A stretch of 64,000 nt of DNA from Streptomyces sp. NBC_00335 (GCF_036127095.1 NZ_CP108006.1:7865501-7929500), one strand, 5' to 3'. Shown: positions 26,984 through 39,379, counted from the stretch's first letter. Numbers and translations: made by a program. The notes: generated from the sequence alone by a model not told the origin.

Positions 26984-28207
26984 ATGTCCCGTACGAAAGA
27001 GTCGGCCGGTCCGGTCGCGAGCACTACCCGGTCGCCGGGGGCGCCGTCGGCAGAGGTGCGGGTGGCGCGGCTGCGGCGGCGCCTGGAACGGCTGATAGGG
27101 ATCGCGGCCACCGAGGGCAACGCGCTCACCCCCTTGCGCAACGGGGACGAGATCTTCGCGGCGATGCTCCGCGGCATCCGCGGTGCCCGGTACACGGTGG
27201 ACATGATGACGTTCGTGTACTGGAGGGGCGAAATCGCCCGCGACTTCGCCCGGGCACTCGCCGAGCGGGCCCGCGCCGGAGTGCGGGTGCGGCTGCTCCT
27301 CGACGGCTTCGGTAGCCGTCTGATCGAAAGGGAGCTGCTGGACGACATGGAGCGGGCCGGCGTGCAGGTGGCGTGGTTCCGCAAGCCGCTGTACCTCTCA
27401 CCGCTCAAGCAGAACCACCGCTGTCACAGAAAGGTCCTCGTCATCGACGAGGAGACCGCGTTCACCGGCGGGGTCGGGATCGCGGAGGAGTGGTGCGGGA
27501 ACGCGCGCGACACGCATGAATGGCGCGACACGCACGTCGAGGTCCGCGGACCCGCCGTCGACGGGATCGCCGCCGCGTTCGCGCAGAACTGGGCCGAGTG
27601 CCACGACGAACTCTTCGACGACCGGGACCGGTTCGTCGACCACCGCCCACAGGGTGACGCGATCGTCCAGGTCGTGCGCGGCTCGGCCAGCTTCGGCTGG
27701 CAGGACATGCAGACGCTGATGCGCGTCATGCTGGAGTCCGCCGAGGAGCGCTTCCGCCTGGCCACCGCCTACTTCTCACCGGACGCGTACTTCGTCGAGC
27801 TGCTCTGCGCCACCGCCCGGCGCGGGGTCGAGGTGGAGATCCTGCTCCCGGGCCCGCACACCGACAAACGAGTCTGCCAGCTCGCCGGCCAGCACCACTA
27901 CGCGGAGCTCATCGCCTGCGGAGTGAAGATCTACCAGTACCAGCCGACGATGATGCACGCGAAGGTCATCACCGTCGACCGCGTCGCCGCACTGATCGGG
28001 TCCACCAACTTCAACCGCCGCTCCCTCGATCACGACGAGGAGGTCATGCTCGCGGTGCTCGACGAGCAGGTCACCGGCGTCCTCGACGGACACTTCGACG
28101 AGGACCTGGCCGTGAGCGAGTTGATCCGGGAAGGGCGCTGGAAGCGACGCTCCGCCCTCCAGCGAGCCCGGGAACTCGCCGTGCAGCCGGTGCGCCGCTT
28201 CCTGTGA
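26984..28207 (+). CDS. Cardiolipin synthase-like phospholipase D family protein
   Basis: A 407-residue PLD-superfamily enzyme with two HKD motifs: HRKVLVIDEETAFTGG and HAKVITVDRVAALIGSTNFN, both with the H-x-K-x4-D set complete. It has no N-terminal transmembrane helices, like the short ClsB-type synthases, and so probably acts at the inner membrane surface on phosphatidyl groups. Start ATG 26984 follows CCAGGAGATCCG; longer in-frame starts lack a ribosome site. Its stop is only 3 bp from the end of the convergent PucR gene. Confidence 0.87.
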   Translation: MSRTKESAGPVASTTRSPGAPSAEVRVARLRRRLERLIGIAATEGNALTPLRNGDEIFAAMLRGIRGARYTVDMMTFVYWRGEIARDFARALAERARAGVRVRLLLDGFGSRLIERELLDDMERAGVQVAWFRKPLYLSPLKQNHRCHRKVLVIDEETAFTGGVGIAEEWCGNARDTHEWRDTHVEVRGPAVDGIAAAFAQNWAECHDELFDDRDRFVDHRPQGDAIVQVVRGSASFGWQDMQTLMRVMLESAEERFRLATAYFSPDAYFVELLCATARRGVEVEILLPGPHTDKRVCQLAGQHHYAELIACGVKIYQYQPTMMHAKVITVDRVAALIGSTNFNRRSLDHDEEVMLAVLDEQVTGVLDGHFDEDLAVSELIREGRWKRRSALQRARELAVQPVRRFL

Positions 28208-28210
28208 GCG

Positions 28211-29350
28211 TCAGGTGACCCGAAGACCGACCGCCAGGGTCAGTTCGAGGACCCGCTGCGGCGATGCGAGATCCGGAAACAGCTCCCGCAGCTGCGACAT
28301 CCGGTACCGGACCGTCTGGGGATGGACGAACAACGCCGCCGCCACCTCGTCCCGCCTGCCCTGGTGCAGCAGCCACGCCCGCAACGTCTCCTCCAGCCGC
28401 CGTGCGGTCGCGACGGGCAGGGTCCGCAACGGTGCGAGGGATCGGGCGCGCAGGTCCGCGAACGCGTCCGCGTCGGCGCTCAGCACCAGCTCGGGCAGGT
28501 GGTCCTCGGTATCGCGGATATCAGGGGAGAGGGAGCGCGCGCGTACGGCGCGTGCGTACGAGGCGGACGCACGAGTCCAGGGCCGGGCCGGGCCGACCAC
28601 GGCGGTGCGTTCGGTCAGCTGCCGCAAGAGATGTGGTCGGTCGGCATCGGGGACGAGCAGTACACCGGTGTCGTCCGGCAGATCATCGAGGACGAGGGTG
28701 CTCGGGTCGAGCGCGCGGTAGGCGGGGCGGGCCTGGGCGGCGGGCAGCAGGACCGCGGTCAGGGAAACCGGAGGCTGCCATCCGGCCCGTTGAACGGAGG
28801 CGAGCAGTACGTCCGGGCCGGCGTCGGCGAGGAGGTCGCGGGCCAGGTGTTCCAGGTGGCGTTCGTGGGCCCTGCCCCGGGCGGCCAGTTCGTCGGCGTG
28901 GCCCGCTGCGCTCGCGGCGGAGAGCTCGTCGATGTAGGCGAAGGTCAGCTCGGCGAACTTGGCGACCTCGGCGGCCGGCAGACCTGCGGGTACGGCACCC
29001 GCTGCCAGGCATCGCCAGGCCACGCGGGCACCTACGCGGTAGGCGCTGAGCAGGGCGTCCATCGAACGGCCGTCGCGCACCTCGCCGCGGCCCAGCTCGT
29101 AGGCTGCGTCACCGCCGTCGCCGCCCGTGGCGTTCCCGCTCGCGAGGTCCAGGTAGTGCCCCAGGGCGGTGCGGACGGATCGGCGGATGGTGGCGCCCAT
29201 GCGGCCCGAAAGGGCGTTGGCGTAGGGATGGACCTCGTCGATGATCGCCTGGACGACCTCGTCGGCGGTGGTCTTCAGCGCGGCCCGCAATGCGGTGACC
29301 GTCGTCTCGTCCAGGGTCAGCTCGCTGGCCCTCCGGATTGCATGACTCAC
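28211..29350 (-). CDS. PucR/CdaR-type transcriptional regulator
   Basis: A 379-residue regulator. The C-terminal PucR helix-turn-helix is clear: LEETLRAWLLHQGRRDEVAA, then LFVHPQTVRYRMSQLRELF. The N-terminal 250 residues form the RsbRD-like sensor part (HPYANALSGRMGATIRRSVR) and a GGDEF-like central region typical of the family. I chose GTG 29350 (VSHAIRRASEL), 9 bases after AGGGA; TTG 29371 is an alternative. It is divergent from a reductase/desaturase pair across an 87-bp gap containing a 16-bp palindrome, so it very likely regulates them, by analogy to MabR-like and PucR regulators of lipid genes. Confidence 0.85.
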   Translation of the reverse strand: MSHAIRRASELTLDETTVTALRAALKTTADEVVQAIIDEVHPYANALSGRMGATIRRSVRTALGHYLDLASGNATGGDGGDAAYELGRGEVRDGRSMDALLSAYRVGARVAWRCLAAGAVPAGLPAAEVAKFAELTFAYIDELSAASAAGHADELAARGRAHERHLEHLARDLLADAGPDVLLASVQRAGWQPPVSLTAVLLPAAQARPAYRALDPSTLVLDDLPDDTGVLLVPDADRPHLLRQLTERTAVVGPARPWTRASASYARAVRARSLSPDIRDTEDHLPELVLSADADAFADLRARSLAPLRTLPVATARRLEETLRAWLLHQGRRDEVAAALFVHPQTVRYRMSQLRELFPDLASPQRVLELTLAVGLRVT

Positions 29351-29390
29351 GTTTTTGTTCCCTGCGAACAATTCAGCCGACCAGATTTAC

Positions 29391-29406
29391 GTCCTGCGGT
29401 CAGGAC
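29391..29406. promoter_or_regulatory. Palindromic operator candidate between PucR gene and reductase gene
   Basis: GTCCTG-CGGT-CAGGAC is a perfect 6-4-6 inverted repeat. It lies 41 bp upstream of the divergent PucR gene start and 32 bp upstream of the reductase start, an ideal place for control of both. A close variant, GTCCTG-TGT-CAGGAC, occurs at 32402-32416. Confidence 0.6.
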
Positions 29407-29437
29407 TTTACCCCCTGAGGCATACCAAGCTGGGGCC

Positions 29438-30493
29438 ATGACGAGTACAGCCCTTCGCAGCAGGGCGTGGAAACTGCTGGAGATGGTCACGACGCCGCTG
29501 CTGCCGTCGGACTACCTCGACCTGGTCAGCCCGCTGCGTGCGGGCGCCGACCTGCGTGGGCGCATCGAGGCCGTGCACCCCGAGACGGATGACGCCGCGA
29601 CCATCGTGATCAGGCCGGGACGGGGCTGGCGCGGCCACACGGCCGGTCAGTACGTGCGGATCGGGGTCGACGTCGACGGGGTGCGCCTGTGGCGTGCCTA
29701 CTCCCTCACCTCGCCGACCAACCGCCAGGACGGCCGCGTCACGATCACCGTGAAGGCGATCCCGGACGGCAAGGTCAGCAACCACCTGGTCCGCACGGCG
29801 AAACCGGGCACGCTGATCCAGCTCGACCAGCCGACCGGTGACTTCGTGCTGCCCCAGGTCAAGCCCGCCAAGGTCCTGTACCTGACGGCCGGCAGCGGCA
29901 TCACGCCCGTGATGGGCATGCTGCGCGACATCGAGTTCGACGACGCCGTCATGGTCCACTGCGCGCCGCAGCCGCACGACGTGATCTTCCGCAGCGAGCT
30001 GCACGACCTGGTCGCGGACAAGAAGCTGCGGCTCACCGAGGTGCACACCGACACGGACGGCATGCTCGACATCGCCCGTCTCGACGAACTCGTGCCCGAC
30101 TGGGCCGAGCGCGAGACCTGGGCTTGCGGACCCGCGGGCCTGCTCGACGCCGCCGAAGAGCACTGGGCCGCGCACGGCGTACGAGAGCGCCTGCACACCG
30201 AACGCTTCCGGCCCGGCATCGTCGTCACCGGCGACGGCGGCGAGGTCACCTTCAGCGCCACCGGCAAGACCGTCGACGCGGACGGCGCCACGCCGTTGCT
30301 GGACATCGGCGAGGAGGCCGGCGTTCTCATGCCCTCCGGGTGCCGCATGGGCATCTGCTTCGGCTGCGTCACGCCGCTCAAGGCGGGCGCCGTCCGCGAC
30401 CTGCGCACCGGCGAGATCACCGAGGCCGAGCCGGGCGTCCTCATCCAGACCTGTGTGTCCGCCGCGGCGGGCCCCTGCGACATCGAACGGTAG
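29438..30493 (+). CDS. Ferredoxin reductase, FAD/2Fe-2S electron donor for the desaturase
   Basis: A 351-residue oxidoreductase of the type that feeds acyl-CoA desaturases (Rv3230c-like). The FNR module has the FAD motif RAYSLTSP and the NAD(P) motif LTAGSGITPVMGML. A C-terminal plant-type 2Fe-2S domain has CRMGICFGCVTPLKAG plus a later Cys in IQTCVSAAAGPC. It would move electrons from NAD(P)H to the di-iron desaturase encoded 8 bp downstream. Start ATG 29438 gives the expected N-terminus (TSTALRSRAWKLLEMVTTP). The leader is short and contains the PucR operator candidate. Confidence 0.9.
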   Translation: MTSTALRSRAWKLLEMVTTPLLPSDYLDLVSPLRAGADLRGRIEAVHPETDDAATIVIRPGRGWRGHTAGQYVRIGVDVDGVRLWRAYSLTSPTNRQDGRVTITVKAIPDGKVSNHLVRTAKPGTLIQLDQPTGDFVLPQVKPAKVLYLTAGSGITPVMGMLRDIEFDDAVMVHCAPQPHDVIFRSELHDLVADKKLRLTEVHTDTDGMLDIARLDELVPDWAERETWACGPAGLLDAAEEHWAAHGVRERLHTERFRPGIVVTGDGGEVTFSATGKTVDADGATPLLDIGEEAGVLMPSGCRMGICFGCVTPLKAGAVRDLRTGEITEAEPGVLIQTCVSAAAGPCDIER

Positions 30494-30501
30494 GACCACC
30501 C

Positions 30502-31620
30502 TTGACCGCAACCGACCCCACCGCCCACCTGACCGCGGAGCAGATCGAGGAGCTCGGCCGCGAGCTCGACGCGATCCGCGACGAGGTGATCGCCGGCCGC
30601 GGCGAGAAGGACGCCGCCTACATCCGCAAGGTCATCTCGGCGCAGCGCAAGCTCGAGCTGGTCAGCAGGGGCGTGCTGCTGTTCTCGATCTTCCCGCCCG
30701 CGTGGCTGATCGGCACCGCCGGCCTGTCCGTGGCGAAGATCATGGACAACATGGAGATCGGCCACAACATCCTGCACGGCCAGTGGGACTGGATGCGGGA
30801 CCCGAAGATCCACTCCACCACCTGGGAGTGGGATCACGTCTCGCCGTCCGAGCAGTGGAAGCACTCGCACAACGAGCTGCACCACACCTACACCAACGTG
30901 ATCGGCAAGGACAACGACCTCGGCTACGGCATCATGCGCGTCGACGAGGACCAGCGGTGGCACCCGTTCCACCTCGGCCAGCCGCTGTGGAACTTCCTCA
31001 ACGCCTGCTTCTTCGAGTACGGCATCGCGGCGTACGACCTGGAGCTCGGCAGGAACCTGAGCAAGCGCCGCCGCAAGAACCCGGAGTTCCGCGCGCGGGC
31101 CAAGGCCGTGGGCCGCAAGATCCGCAAGCAGGTGCTCAAGGACTACGTGATCCACCCGCTGCTGTCGGGCCCGTCGTTCCTCCCCACGCTCGCCGCCACG
31201 TTCACCGCGAACCTGGTCCGCAACATCTGGACCCACTCGGTGATCATGTGCGGGCACTTCCCCGAGGGCGTGCAGGTCTTCGAGCGCCGGTCGATCAAGG
31301 GCGAGACGCGCGGCCAGTGGTACCTGCGCCAGATGATGGGTTCGGCGAACATCAGCGGCAGCAAGGCCATGCACTTCATGACCGGCAACCTGTCGCACCA
31401 GATCGAGCACCACCTGTTCCCGGACCTGCCGAGCAACCGGTACGCCGAGGTCGCGGTGAAGGTGCGCGCACTGTTCGACAAGTACGAGCTGGAGTACGTC
31501 ACCGGGCCGCTGCCCAAGCAGGTGTTCTCCGCGTGGCACAAGGTCTTCCGGCTGTCGCTGCCGAACAAGAAGCCCAAGGTCAAGACGCCGGACCGCGAGC
31601 GGGAGCTCGTCGCGGCCTGA
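30502..31620 (+). CDS. Acyl-CoA delta-9-type fatty acid desaturase (DesA3-like)
   Basis: A 372-residue membrane di-iron desaturase, start TTG 30502. The three histidine boxes are complete: GHNILHGQW (H88, H92), HSHNELHHTYTN (about 121-128) and HQIEHHLFPDLP (about 299-304). Hydrophobic stretches around LLFSIFPPAWLIGTAGLSVA and FLPTLAATFTANLVRNIW would place it in the inner membrane. It would introduce a cis double bond into stearoyl- or palmitoyl-type acyl chains, tuning membrane fluidity. It is co-transcribed with its reductase and probably controlled by the divergent PucR regulator. Confidence 0.9.
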   Translation: MTATDPTAHLTAEQIEELGRELDAIRDEVIAGRGEKDAAYIRKVISAQRKLELVSRGVLLFSIFPPAWLIGTAGLSVAKIMDNMEIGHNILHGQWDWMRDPKIHSTTWEWDHVSPSEQWKHSHNELHHTYTNVIGKDNDLGYGIMRVDEDQRWHPFHLGQPLWNFLNACFFEYGIAAYDLELGRNLSKRRRKNPEFRARAKAVGRKIRKQVLKDYVIHPLLSGPSFLPTLAATFTANLVRNIWTHSVIMCGHFPEGVQVFERRSIKGETRGQWYLRQMMGSANISGSKAMHFMTGNLSHQIEHHLFPDLPSNRYAEVAVKVRALFDKYELEYVTGPLPKQVFSAWHKVFRLSLPNKKPKVKTPDRERELVAA

Positions 31621-31674
31621 TTCCCGGTACGGGTTCGGTGGGCGGGGCCGAACGGTCCGCATCCTCATCCTGGA

Positions 31675-34238
<2,564 letters not shown>

Positions 34239-34247
34239 CTGCGGGCC

Positions 34248-34937
34248 TCAGCGGCCGGTCTCGTCGTGCTCGCGCACCTCGGCGGCGATGACGGCGGCCT
34301 GTACGCGGCGTTCGACGCCCAGCTTGGCGAGGAGCCGGGAGATGTGGTTCTTGACCGTCTTCTCGGACAGGAAGAGGCTTTTGCCGATCTGACGATTGGT
34401 GAGGCCCTCGCCGATGAGCTCCAGCACGGCACGCTCGCGCTCGGAGAGGACCGTCAGCCGTTCGTCCCCGGGCGGTTTCCCGGCGGTCGGGTTCCGGAGC
34501 GAACTCATCAGGCGCGCGGTGGTCGCCGGGTCGAGCATCGACTGGCCCGTCGCCACCGTCCGTACGGCGGTGACCAGGTCGGAGCCCTTGATCTGCTTCA
34601 GGACGTACCCTGCGGCGCCGGCCATGATGGCGTCGAGCAGGGCGTCCTCGTCGTCGAAGGACGTCAGCATGAGGCAGGCGAGATCCGGCATGCGCGAGCG
34701 CAGCTCGCGACAGACGCTGATGCCGTCGCCGTCGGGCAGCCGGACGTCGAGCACGGCCACGTCGGGCCTGAGCGCGGGGCCCCGGGCCAGGGCCTGGGCA
34801 ACCGTCGCCGCTTCGCCCACCACCTCGATGTCCGGCTCGGAGTCCAGCAGATCGTGCAAGCCGCGCCGGACTACCTCGTGGTCGTCGAGGAGGAACACCC
34901 GGATGGGCGCCGGGGCGGGAGCTGGTCCATCGGACAT
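34248..34937 (-). CDS. NarL/FixJ-type response regulator, DevR-like
   Basis: A 229-residue regulator. The receiver domain has the acidic pair DD (18-19), phosphoacceptor Asp 64 in [13 protein letters not shown] and the Lys in GYVLKQIKG. The C-terminal LuxR domain reads [20 protein letters not shown], then [20 protein letters not shown] and LAKLGVERR, very close to DevR/DosR. Start ATG 34937; in-frame upstream starts reach into the Crp-like gene. It is third on the minus strand after phosphoketolase and the Crp-like gene, so sensor and regulator are convergent, not co-transcribed. Confidence 0.9.
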   Translation of the reverse strand: MSDGPAPAPAPIRVFLLDDHEVVRRGLHDLLDSEPDIEVVGEAATVAQALARGPALRPDVAVLDVRLPDGDGISVCRELRSRMPDLACLMLTSFDDEDALLDAIMAGAAGYVLKQIKGSDLVTAVRTVATGQSMLDPATTARLMSSLRNPTAGKPPGDERLTVLSERERAVLELIGEGLTNRQIGKSLFLSEKTVKNHISRLLAKLGVERRVQAAVIAAEVREHDETGR

Positions 34938-34981
34938 CCACGCCACACCCTCGGGTCGGGATACGTCTCGGGTCGATTGTC

Positions 34982-35467
34982 TCAGATGCGGCTTCCGCTG
35001 CCGTGGGGTGCGTAAAGGTCGAGGAGCCGGATGAGGGCGGATACGAGCCGGTGGGCGAGCACCTGGCCCACCCATTGCCACATCGCGGAGGCGAGCGCGG
35101 GGTCGCCGTCCATCAGCTCGCGCACGGCGGCGGCGTCGAACTCGTCGGTACGGACCGGCGTCATGGCCTCGGCGCCGAAGTGCCAGGTGTAGGGGCGGAA
35201 CAGCCAGGACCAGCCGACGAGCTCGCCCGGACCGACCGTCTCGACCACCGCGGCCTGCCGGCCGGGTACGTGCACGTCCATGCCGACGTTCCCCGACCGG
35301 ACGACCCAGAAGTGGCCGGTGTGCCCGCCCTGGTCGAACATGCGCGCGCCGGCGGGGAAGTCCGCCTCGTGGGCGAGGGCCAGCAGGCCGTCGCGCTGGT
35401 CCGGGGAGAAGGCGTGGTCGAAGCGGCTGGGGGAGGAGGTGAGCCGGTGAGAGGAAGTGGTGCTCAT
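34982..35467 (-). CDS. Stand-alone cyclic nucleotide-binding (Crp-like) domain protein
   Basis: A 161-residue protein with one cNMP-binding beta-barrel: [40 protein letters not shown], then the C-helix [20 protein letters not shown]. No DNA-binding domain follows, unlike Crp/Fnr. The phosphate-binding cassette residues (RxS/T) are not obvious, so a different ligand, or only a protein-protein role, is possible. Start ATG 35467 behind ACGGAGAACC. It lies between phosphoketolase and the DevR-like gene in the same direction, with a 44-bp gap to the latter. Confidence 0.8.
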   Translation of the reverse strand: MSTTSSHRLTSSPSRFDHAFSPDQRDGLLALAHEADFPAGARMFDQGGHTGHFWVVRSGNVGMDVHVPGRQAAVVETVGPGELVGWSWLFRPYTWHFGAEAMTPVRTDEFDAAAVRELMDGDPALASAMWQWVGQVLAHRLVSALIRLLDLYAPHGSGSRI

Positions 35468-35582
35468 GGCGGTTCTCCGTTCGGGTCCGCCTCCACTCTC
35501 CGCCGGTGGCGACGACCCGGGAAGGGCCGATCGGTACCCTCTGCGACCCGGGCGGCCCACCCGTCCCACCCGGGCGGGGCGA

Positions 35583-37946
35583 TCAGTGGGGCCAGGACCA
35601 GTCGGCGACTTCCGGCAGGTCGGTTCCGTGCTCGCGGATCCAGCCGTGGTGGCGGATGCGCTGGTCGACCATGGCCTGGCGCAGGCCCTCGGCGCGGCCG
35701 GCGAGGCCGGGGACGCGGTCGATGACGTCCATGACGAGCCGGTACCGGTCGAGGTCGTTGCGCACGACCATGTCGAAGGGGGTGGTCGTGGTCCCGGACT
35801 CCTTGTAGCCGCGGACGTGCAGGTGGGCGTGGCCGGTCCGGCGGTAGGCGAGGCGGTGGATCAGCCACGGGTAGCCGTGGTACGCGAAGACCACCGGCTT
35901 GTCGGTGGTGAAGAGGGAGTTGTACTCGGTGTCGGTCATGCCGTGCGGGTGTTCCTCGTGGGGCATCAGCCGGGCGATGTCGACGACGTTGACGACGCGG
36001 ACGGCCAGCGAGGGGAGGTGCTCGCGGAGCAGGGCCGAGGCGGCCAGGACCTCCATGGTGGGCACGTCCCCGGCACAGCCGAGCACGACGTCGGGCTCGC
36101 GGGAGCCGTCGTCGGTCCCCGCCCACTCCCAGACGCCGGCGCCGCGAGCCACGTGCTCGCGGGCCGCCCCGATCGACAGCCAGTCGAAGCAGGGCTGCTT
36201 GCCCGCGACGATCACGTTGACCCGGTCACGGCTGCGCAGCGCATGATCGGCCACGACGAGCAAGGTGTTGGCATCCGGCGGGAAGTAGACGCGTACGACT
36301 TCAGGGCTCTTGTTGAGGACGTGGTCGACGAATCCGGGGTCCTGGTGGGAGAAGCCGTTGCTGTCCTGGCGCCAGACGTGCGAGGTGAGCAGGTAGTTGA
36401 GGGAGGCGATGGGCGCGCGCCAGCTCAGCTCGCGCGAGCTCTTCAGCCATTTGATGTGCTGGCCGACCATGGAGTCGACGATGGGGGCGAAGGCCTCGTA
36501 CGTGGAGAACAGGCCGTGCCGGCCGGTGAGGAGGTACCCCTCCAGCCAGCCCTGGCACACGTGCTCGGAAAGGATCTCCATGACCCGGCCGTCCCGGGAG
36601 AGGTGCCGGTCGGTGGGTTCCGTCAGGCCCTGCCAGGCCTTGCCCGTCACCTGGTACAGGTCGTCGAGGCGGTTGCTCGCCGTCTCGTCCGGCCCGACGA
36701 CCCGGAAGTCCCGCCGCCCCGCCGTGCTGCTCATGACCTGCGCGAGATAGCGGCCCAGGACGCGGGTCGGCTCGTGCAGGGTGCTCCCCGGCTTCTCGAC
36801 GGGCACGGCCCACGCGTCGAGCTCGGGCAGGGGGAGCGAGCGCAGCAGCCGCCCGCCGTTCGCGTACGGGCTCGCCCCCGGACGGCGCTCACCCTCGGGG
36901 ACGCAGGCCAGTACGGAGGAGACCGGACGGCCATCGGTGCGGAAGAGCTCCTCGGGCCGGTACGAGCGCATCCAGCTTTCCAGCTGCCGCAGGTGTTCGG
37001 GGTTCTCACGGACCCCCGCCAGTGGCACTTGGTGCGCGCGCCAAGTCCCCTCGACGGGTCGGCCGTCGACGGTCGCGGGCCCCGTCCAGCCCTTGGGTGT
37101 CCGGAGGACGATCACCGGCCAGTTCGCGCGCCCGCCGCGCGGATCGGTGCCTGCGGCCCGTGCTTCCCGCTGGATCGCGTGGATGCGGTCGACGGCCTGG
37201 TCCAGTGCGCCGGCCATGGCTCGATGGATGAGGGCCGGGTCGCTGCCGGAGACGTAGAGGGGGTCGTGCCCGTAGCCGCGCAAGAGCGTGTCGAGCTCGG
37301 CCTCGGGGATCCGTGCCAGCACCGACGGGTTGGCGATCTTGTAGCCGTTGAGGTGGAGGATCGGCAGGACGGCTCCGTCGTGGACCGGGTCCAGGAACTT
37401 GTTGGAGTGCCAGGAGGCGGCCAGCGGCCCGGTCTCGGCCTCGCCGTCGCCGATGACGCAGGCCACCAACAGGCCGGGATGGTCGAAGGCGGCACCGTAC
37501 GCGTGGGCCAGCGAATAGCCCAGTTCGCCACCCTCGTGGAGGGAGCCCGGTGTCTCGGGCGCGACGTGACTCGGCACGCCGCCCGGGAAGGAGAACTGGC
37601 GGAACAGCTTGCGCATACCGTCCGCGTCGCGGCCGATGTCCGGGTAGGTCTCGGTGTACGTGCCCTCCAGCCAGGAGTTGGCGAGGACGGCCGCACCGCC
37701 GTGGCCGGGCCCCCAGACGCACAGGACCTCAAGCGAACGCTCCTTGATCACCCGGCTCAGGTGGGTGTGGACGAGGTTCAGGCCGGGCGCGGTGCCCCAG
37801 TGGCCGAGGAGCCGCGGCTTGATGTGCTCCGGCCGCAACGGCTCGGCGAGCAGCGGGTTGTCCATGAGGTAGATCTGGCCGACGGCCAGATAGTTCGCGG
37901 CACGCCAGTGCGCGTCCAGCTCCGCGATCCGGTACGTGGTCGTCAT
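35583..37946 (-). CDS. xfp: Phosphoketolase (xylulose-5-P/fructose-6-P)
   Basis: A 787-residue thiamine-diphosphate enzyme that cleaves xylulose-5-phosphate or fructose-6-phosphate with phosphate to acetyl phosphate plus glyceraldehyde-3-P or erythrose-4-P. Family motifs are complete: [54 protein letters not shown], the ThDP motif [20 protein letters not shown] (20 residues), [11 protein letters not shown] and the late ESPKD-like region. Start ATG 37946 follows GAGAGGGAACACTC. Acetyl phosphate from this route gives ATP without respiration, which fits the neighbouring DevSR-type oxygen/redox regulators. Confidence 0.95.
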   Translation of the reverse strand: MTTTYRIAELDAHWRAANYLAVGQIYLMDNPLLAEPLRPEHIKPRLLGHWGTAPGLNLVHTHLSRVIKERSLEVLCVWGPGHGGAAVLANSWLEGTYTETYPDIGRDADGMRKLFRQFSFPGGVPSHVAPETPGSLHEGGELGYSLAHAYGAAFDHPGLLVACVIGDGEAETGPLAASWHSNKFLDPVHDGAVLPILHLNGYKIANPSVLARIPEAELDTLLRGYGHDPLYVSGSDPALIHRAMAGALDQAVDRIHAIQREARAAGTDPRGGRANWPVIVLRTPKGWTGPATVDGRPVEGTWRAHQVPLAGVRENPEHLRQLESWMRSYRPEELFRTDGRPVSSVLACVPEGERRPGASPYANGGRLLRSLPLPELDAWAVPVEKPGSTLHEPTRVLGRYLAQVMSSTAGRRDFRVVGPDETASNRLDDLYQVTGKAWQGLTEPTDRHLSRDGRVMEILSEHVCQGWLEGYLLTGRHGLFSTYEAFAPIVDSMVGQHIKWLKSSRELSWRAPIASLNYLLTSHVWRQDSNGFSHQDPGFVDHVLNKSPEVVRVYFPPDANTLLVVADHALRSRDRVNVIVAGKQPCFDWLSIGAAREHVARGAGVWEWAGTDDGSREPDVVLGCAGDVPTMEVLAASALLREHLPSLAVRVVNVVDIARLMPHEEHPHGMTDTEYNSLFTTDKPVVFAYHGYPWLIHRLAYRRTGHAHLHVRGYKESGTTTTPFDMVVRNDLDRYRLVMDVIDRVPGLAGRAEGLRQAMVDQRIRHHGWIREHGTDLPEVADWSWPH

Positions 37947-38035
37947 GAGTGTTCCCTCTCACCGCAGTCCGGGTCGTACGCCGTTTGAGCCGATGTGTGA
38001 ACCGTGCTCTTACGGGGCCGGGGGCGGGAAGGGCA

Positions 38036-38068
38036 GGACCGGTCCCCGAATGGGGGCCGGTCGGCCCC
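38036..38068. promoter_or_regulatory. Pair of dyads 20 bp apart, candidate DevR-type boxes
   Basis: GGACCGGTCC (38036-38045) and GGGGCC-GGTC-GGCCCC (38053-38068) are perfect palindromes whose centres are 20 bp apart, about two helical turns. They lie about 90-120 bp upstream of phosphoketolase. The GGGnCN4GnCCC shape recalls DosR/DevR boxes, but in such GC-rich DNA palindromes of this kind also arise by chance. Confidence 0.35.
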
Positions 38069-38216
38069 TTCTGCGCTCTGGGCCGGGCGGGGAGCGTGGG
38101 CGATGCGAGAACAGGGCCGTGTCAGGGTGCTCGTCCCGAGGAGGCGGACAGGTGCAGGGCACCGAGGCCGGGGCGCGGCACCATCCCGCCGTCGTCTGAT
38201 CGGGGGAGGAACGACA

Positions 38217-38250
38217 CCCCACCGGACCCGCTGGTGCGGGCCCGGTGGGG
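38217..38250. terminator. 15-bp GC hairpin terminator
   Basis: CCCCACCGG-A-CCCGC, loop TGGT, GCGGG-C-CCGGTGGGG form a 14-pair stem with one mismatch. It starts 20 bases beyond the esterase stop on the minus strand and probably ends transcription of the secreted-hydrolase genes. Confidence 0.7.
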
Positions 38251-38269
38251 TGGGGTGGGGCGGAGTGCT

Positions 38270-39379
38270 TCAGCCAGCCTGGGCGAACTCGTTCGCGAGG
38301 CGGGGGATGTAGTCGGCGAGGGCCGGGGCCCAGCAGCCGTAGGTGTGGTCGCCCTTGCAAGTGGGTGACAGGGAGCTGCCGTTGCCGTAGTTGACGAAGC
38401 GGTTCGGGATGCCCAGCTGGTTCAGGCGGTTCGCGACGTTGGTGGAGGCGACCGCCGTCTTGCCGTCGATCAGACCCTGGTTTCCGGTGTAGAGGGTGAC
38501 CCCGGTGTTGGCGAGCTTGCCCAGGTTGGCGAGCGAGGCGGGGTTGACCTCGTTCCAGATCCGGTCGTTGAAGATCGCGTACGGCGAGCCGAAGATCGCG
38601 TCGCTGTCCACCACCGGCCCGTACCCGGTGCAATCGCCGGTGCCCGAGGTGGTGGAGGCGCACCAGGCGCCGGTCAGGTTGAGCTCCGTGGCCAGCACCG
38701 CGGCACGGACCTCCCACAGGCCGAAGTCGATGCCCCCGGACAGGGAGGCGACGTGCCCGAACAGGTCGGGGCGGGCCTGGGCGTAGTGCAGGGCCCCGAA
38801 GCCGCCCATGGACAGGCCGACGACCGCACGGTGGCTGCGGTCGGGCAGGGTCCGCAGGTTGGCGTCGATGAAGGGGACCACCTGCTGGAGGTGGAAGGTC
38901 TCCCAGTTGGCGGCGCCCTCGGCGGTGTTCTGCATGTGCCAGTTCGCGTACCAGCCCTTCAGGCCGCCGTCCGGTACGACGGTGATCGTCCGGTCGTCCC
39001 GCAGGGCCGGGGCCGCGGCGGCGTCGTCCACGGTGCCGCTGCCGCCGTGCAGGAAGTACGTCACCGGCCAGCGCTTGCCCGGCTCGGTGGAGTAGCCGCT
39101 CGGCAGGAAGACCCGTACCTTGTGCCGGCCGGAGAGCTGCGGCGTGGTGACGGTGAGGGTGAAGTCGGTCTCGGAGCGCACCTCGGTGGCTCCGGCGACC
39201 TGGGTCAGACCCTGCCCGTCGGTGAAGGCCGGGATCGTGGGGGCGTCGGCGAAGCCGGCGGCGTGGGCCGCGGAGCCGGTGAGGGCGGTCGCCGCGACCG
39301 TCGCCACGGCGGCGGCGGTCAGCGCGGTGGCCCGTAGCGCGGCGCGGAAGCCGGTCGCGCCGGTGAGCAGGGATCGCAC
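38270..39379 (-). CDS. Secreted esterase, antigen-85/esterase-D fold
   Basis: A 369-residue exported alpha/beta hydrolase. Start GTG 39379 gives a signal peptide with a long hydrophobic core (ALTAAAVATVAATALTGSAA) and cleavage after AHA. The catalytic domain has VTYFLHGGSGTVDD (oxyanion region), VVPDGGLKGWYANWH, nucleophile elbow VGLSMGGFGALHYA and a late His in CKGDHTYGCWAPAL. The best match by eye is the esterase/mycolyltransferase (antigen 85-like) family, acting on ester-linked envelope or polymer substrates. It lies about 105 bp after the serine hydrolase gene and is probably its co-transcribed partner. Confidence 0.85.
   Translation of the reverse strand: MRSLLTGATGFRAALRATALTAAAVATVAATALTGSAAHAAGFADAPTIPAFTDGQGLTQVAGATEVRSETDFTLTVTTPQLSGRHKVRVFLPSGYSTEPGKRWPVTYFLHGGSGTVDDAAAAPALRDDRTITVVPDGGLKGWYANWHMQNTAEGAANWETFHLQQVVPFIDANLRTLPDRSHRAVVGLSMGGFGALHYAQARPDLFGHVASLSGGIDFGLWEVRAAVLATELNLTGAWCASTTSGTGDCTGYGPVVDSDAIFGSPYAIFNDRIWNEVNPASLANLGKLANTGVTLYTGNQGLIDGKTAVASTNVANRLNQLGIPNRFVNYGNGSSLSPTCKGDHTYGCWAPALADYIPRLANEFAQAG

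Larger units (their letters stand above)
37947..38269. other. 323-bp region upstream of phosphoketolase
   Basis: No coding frame with a ribosome site is visible. It holds two G/C-rich dyads (listed separately, 38036-38068) that could bind a DevR-like regulator, and near its right end a long hairpin terminator (38217-38250) that belongs to the esterase gene ending at 38270. Confidence 0.6.
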
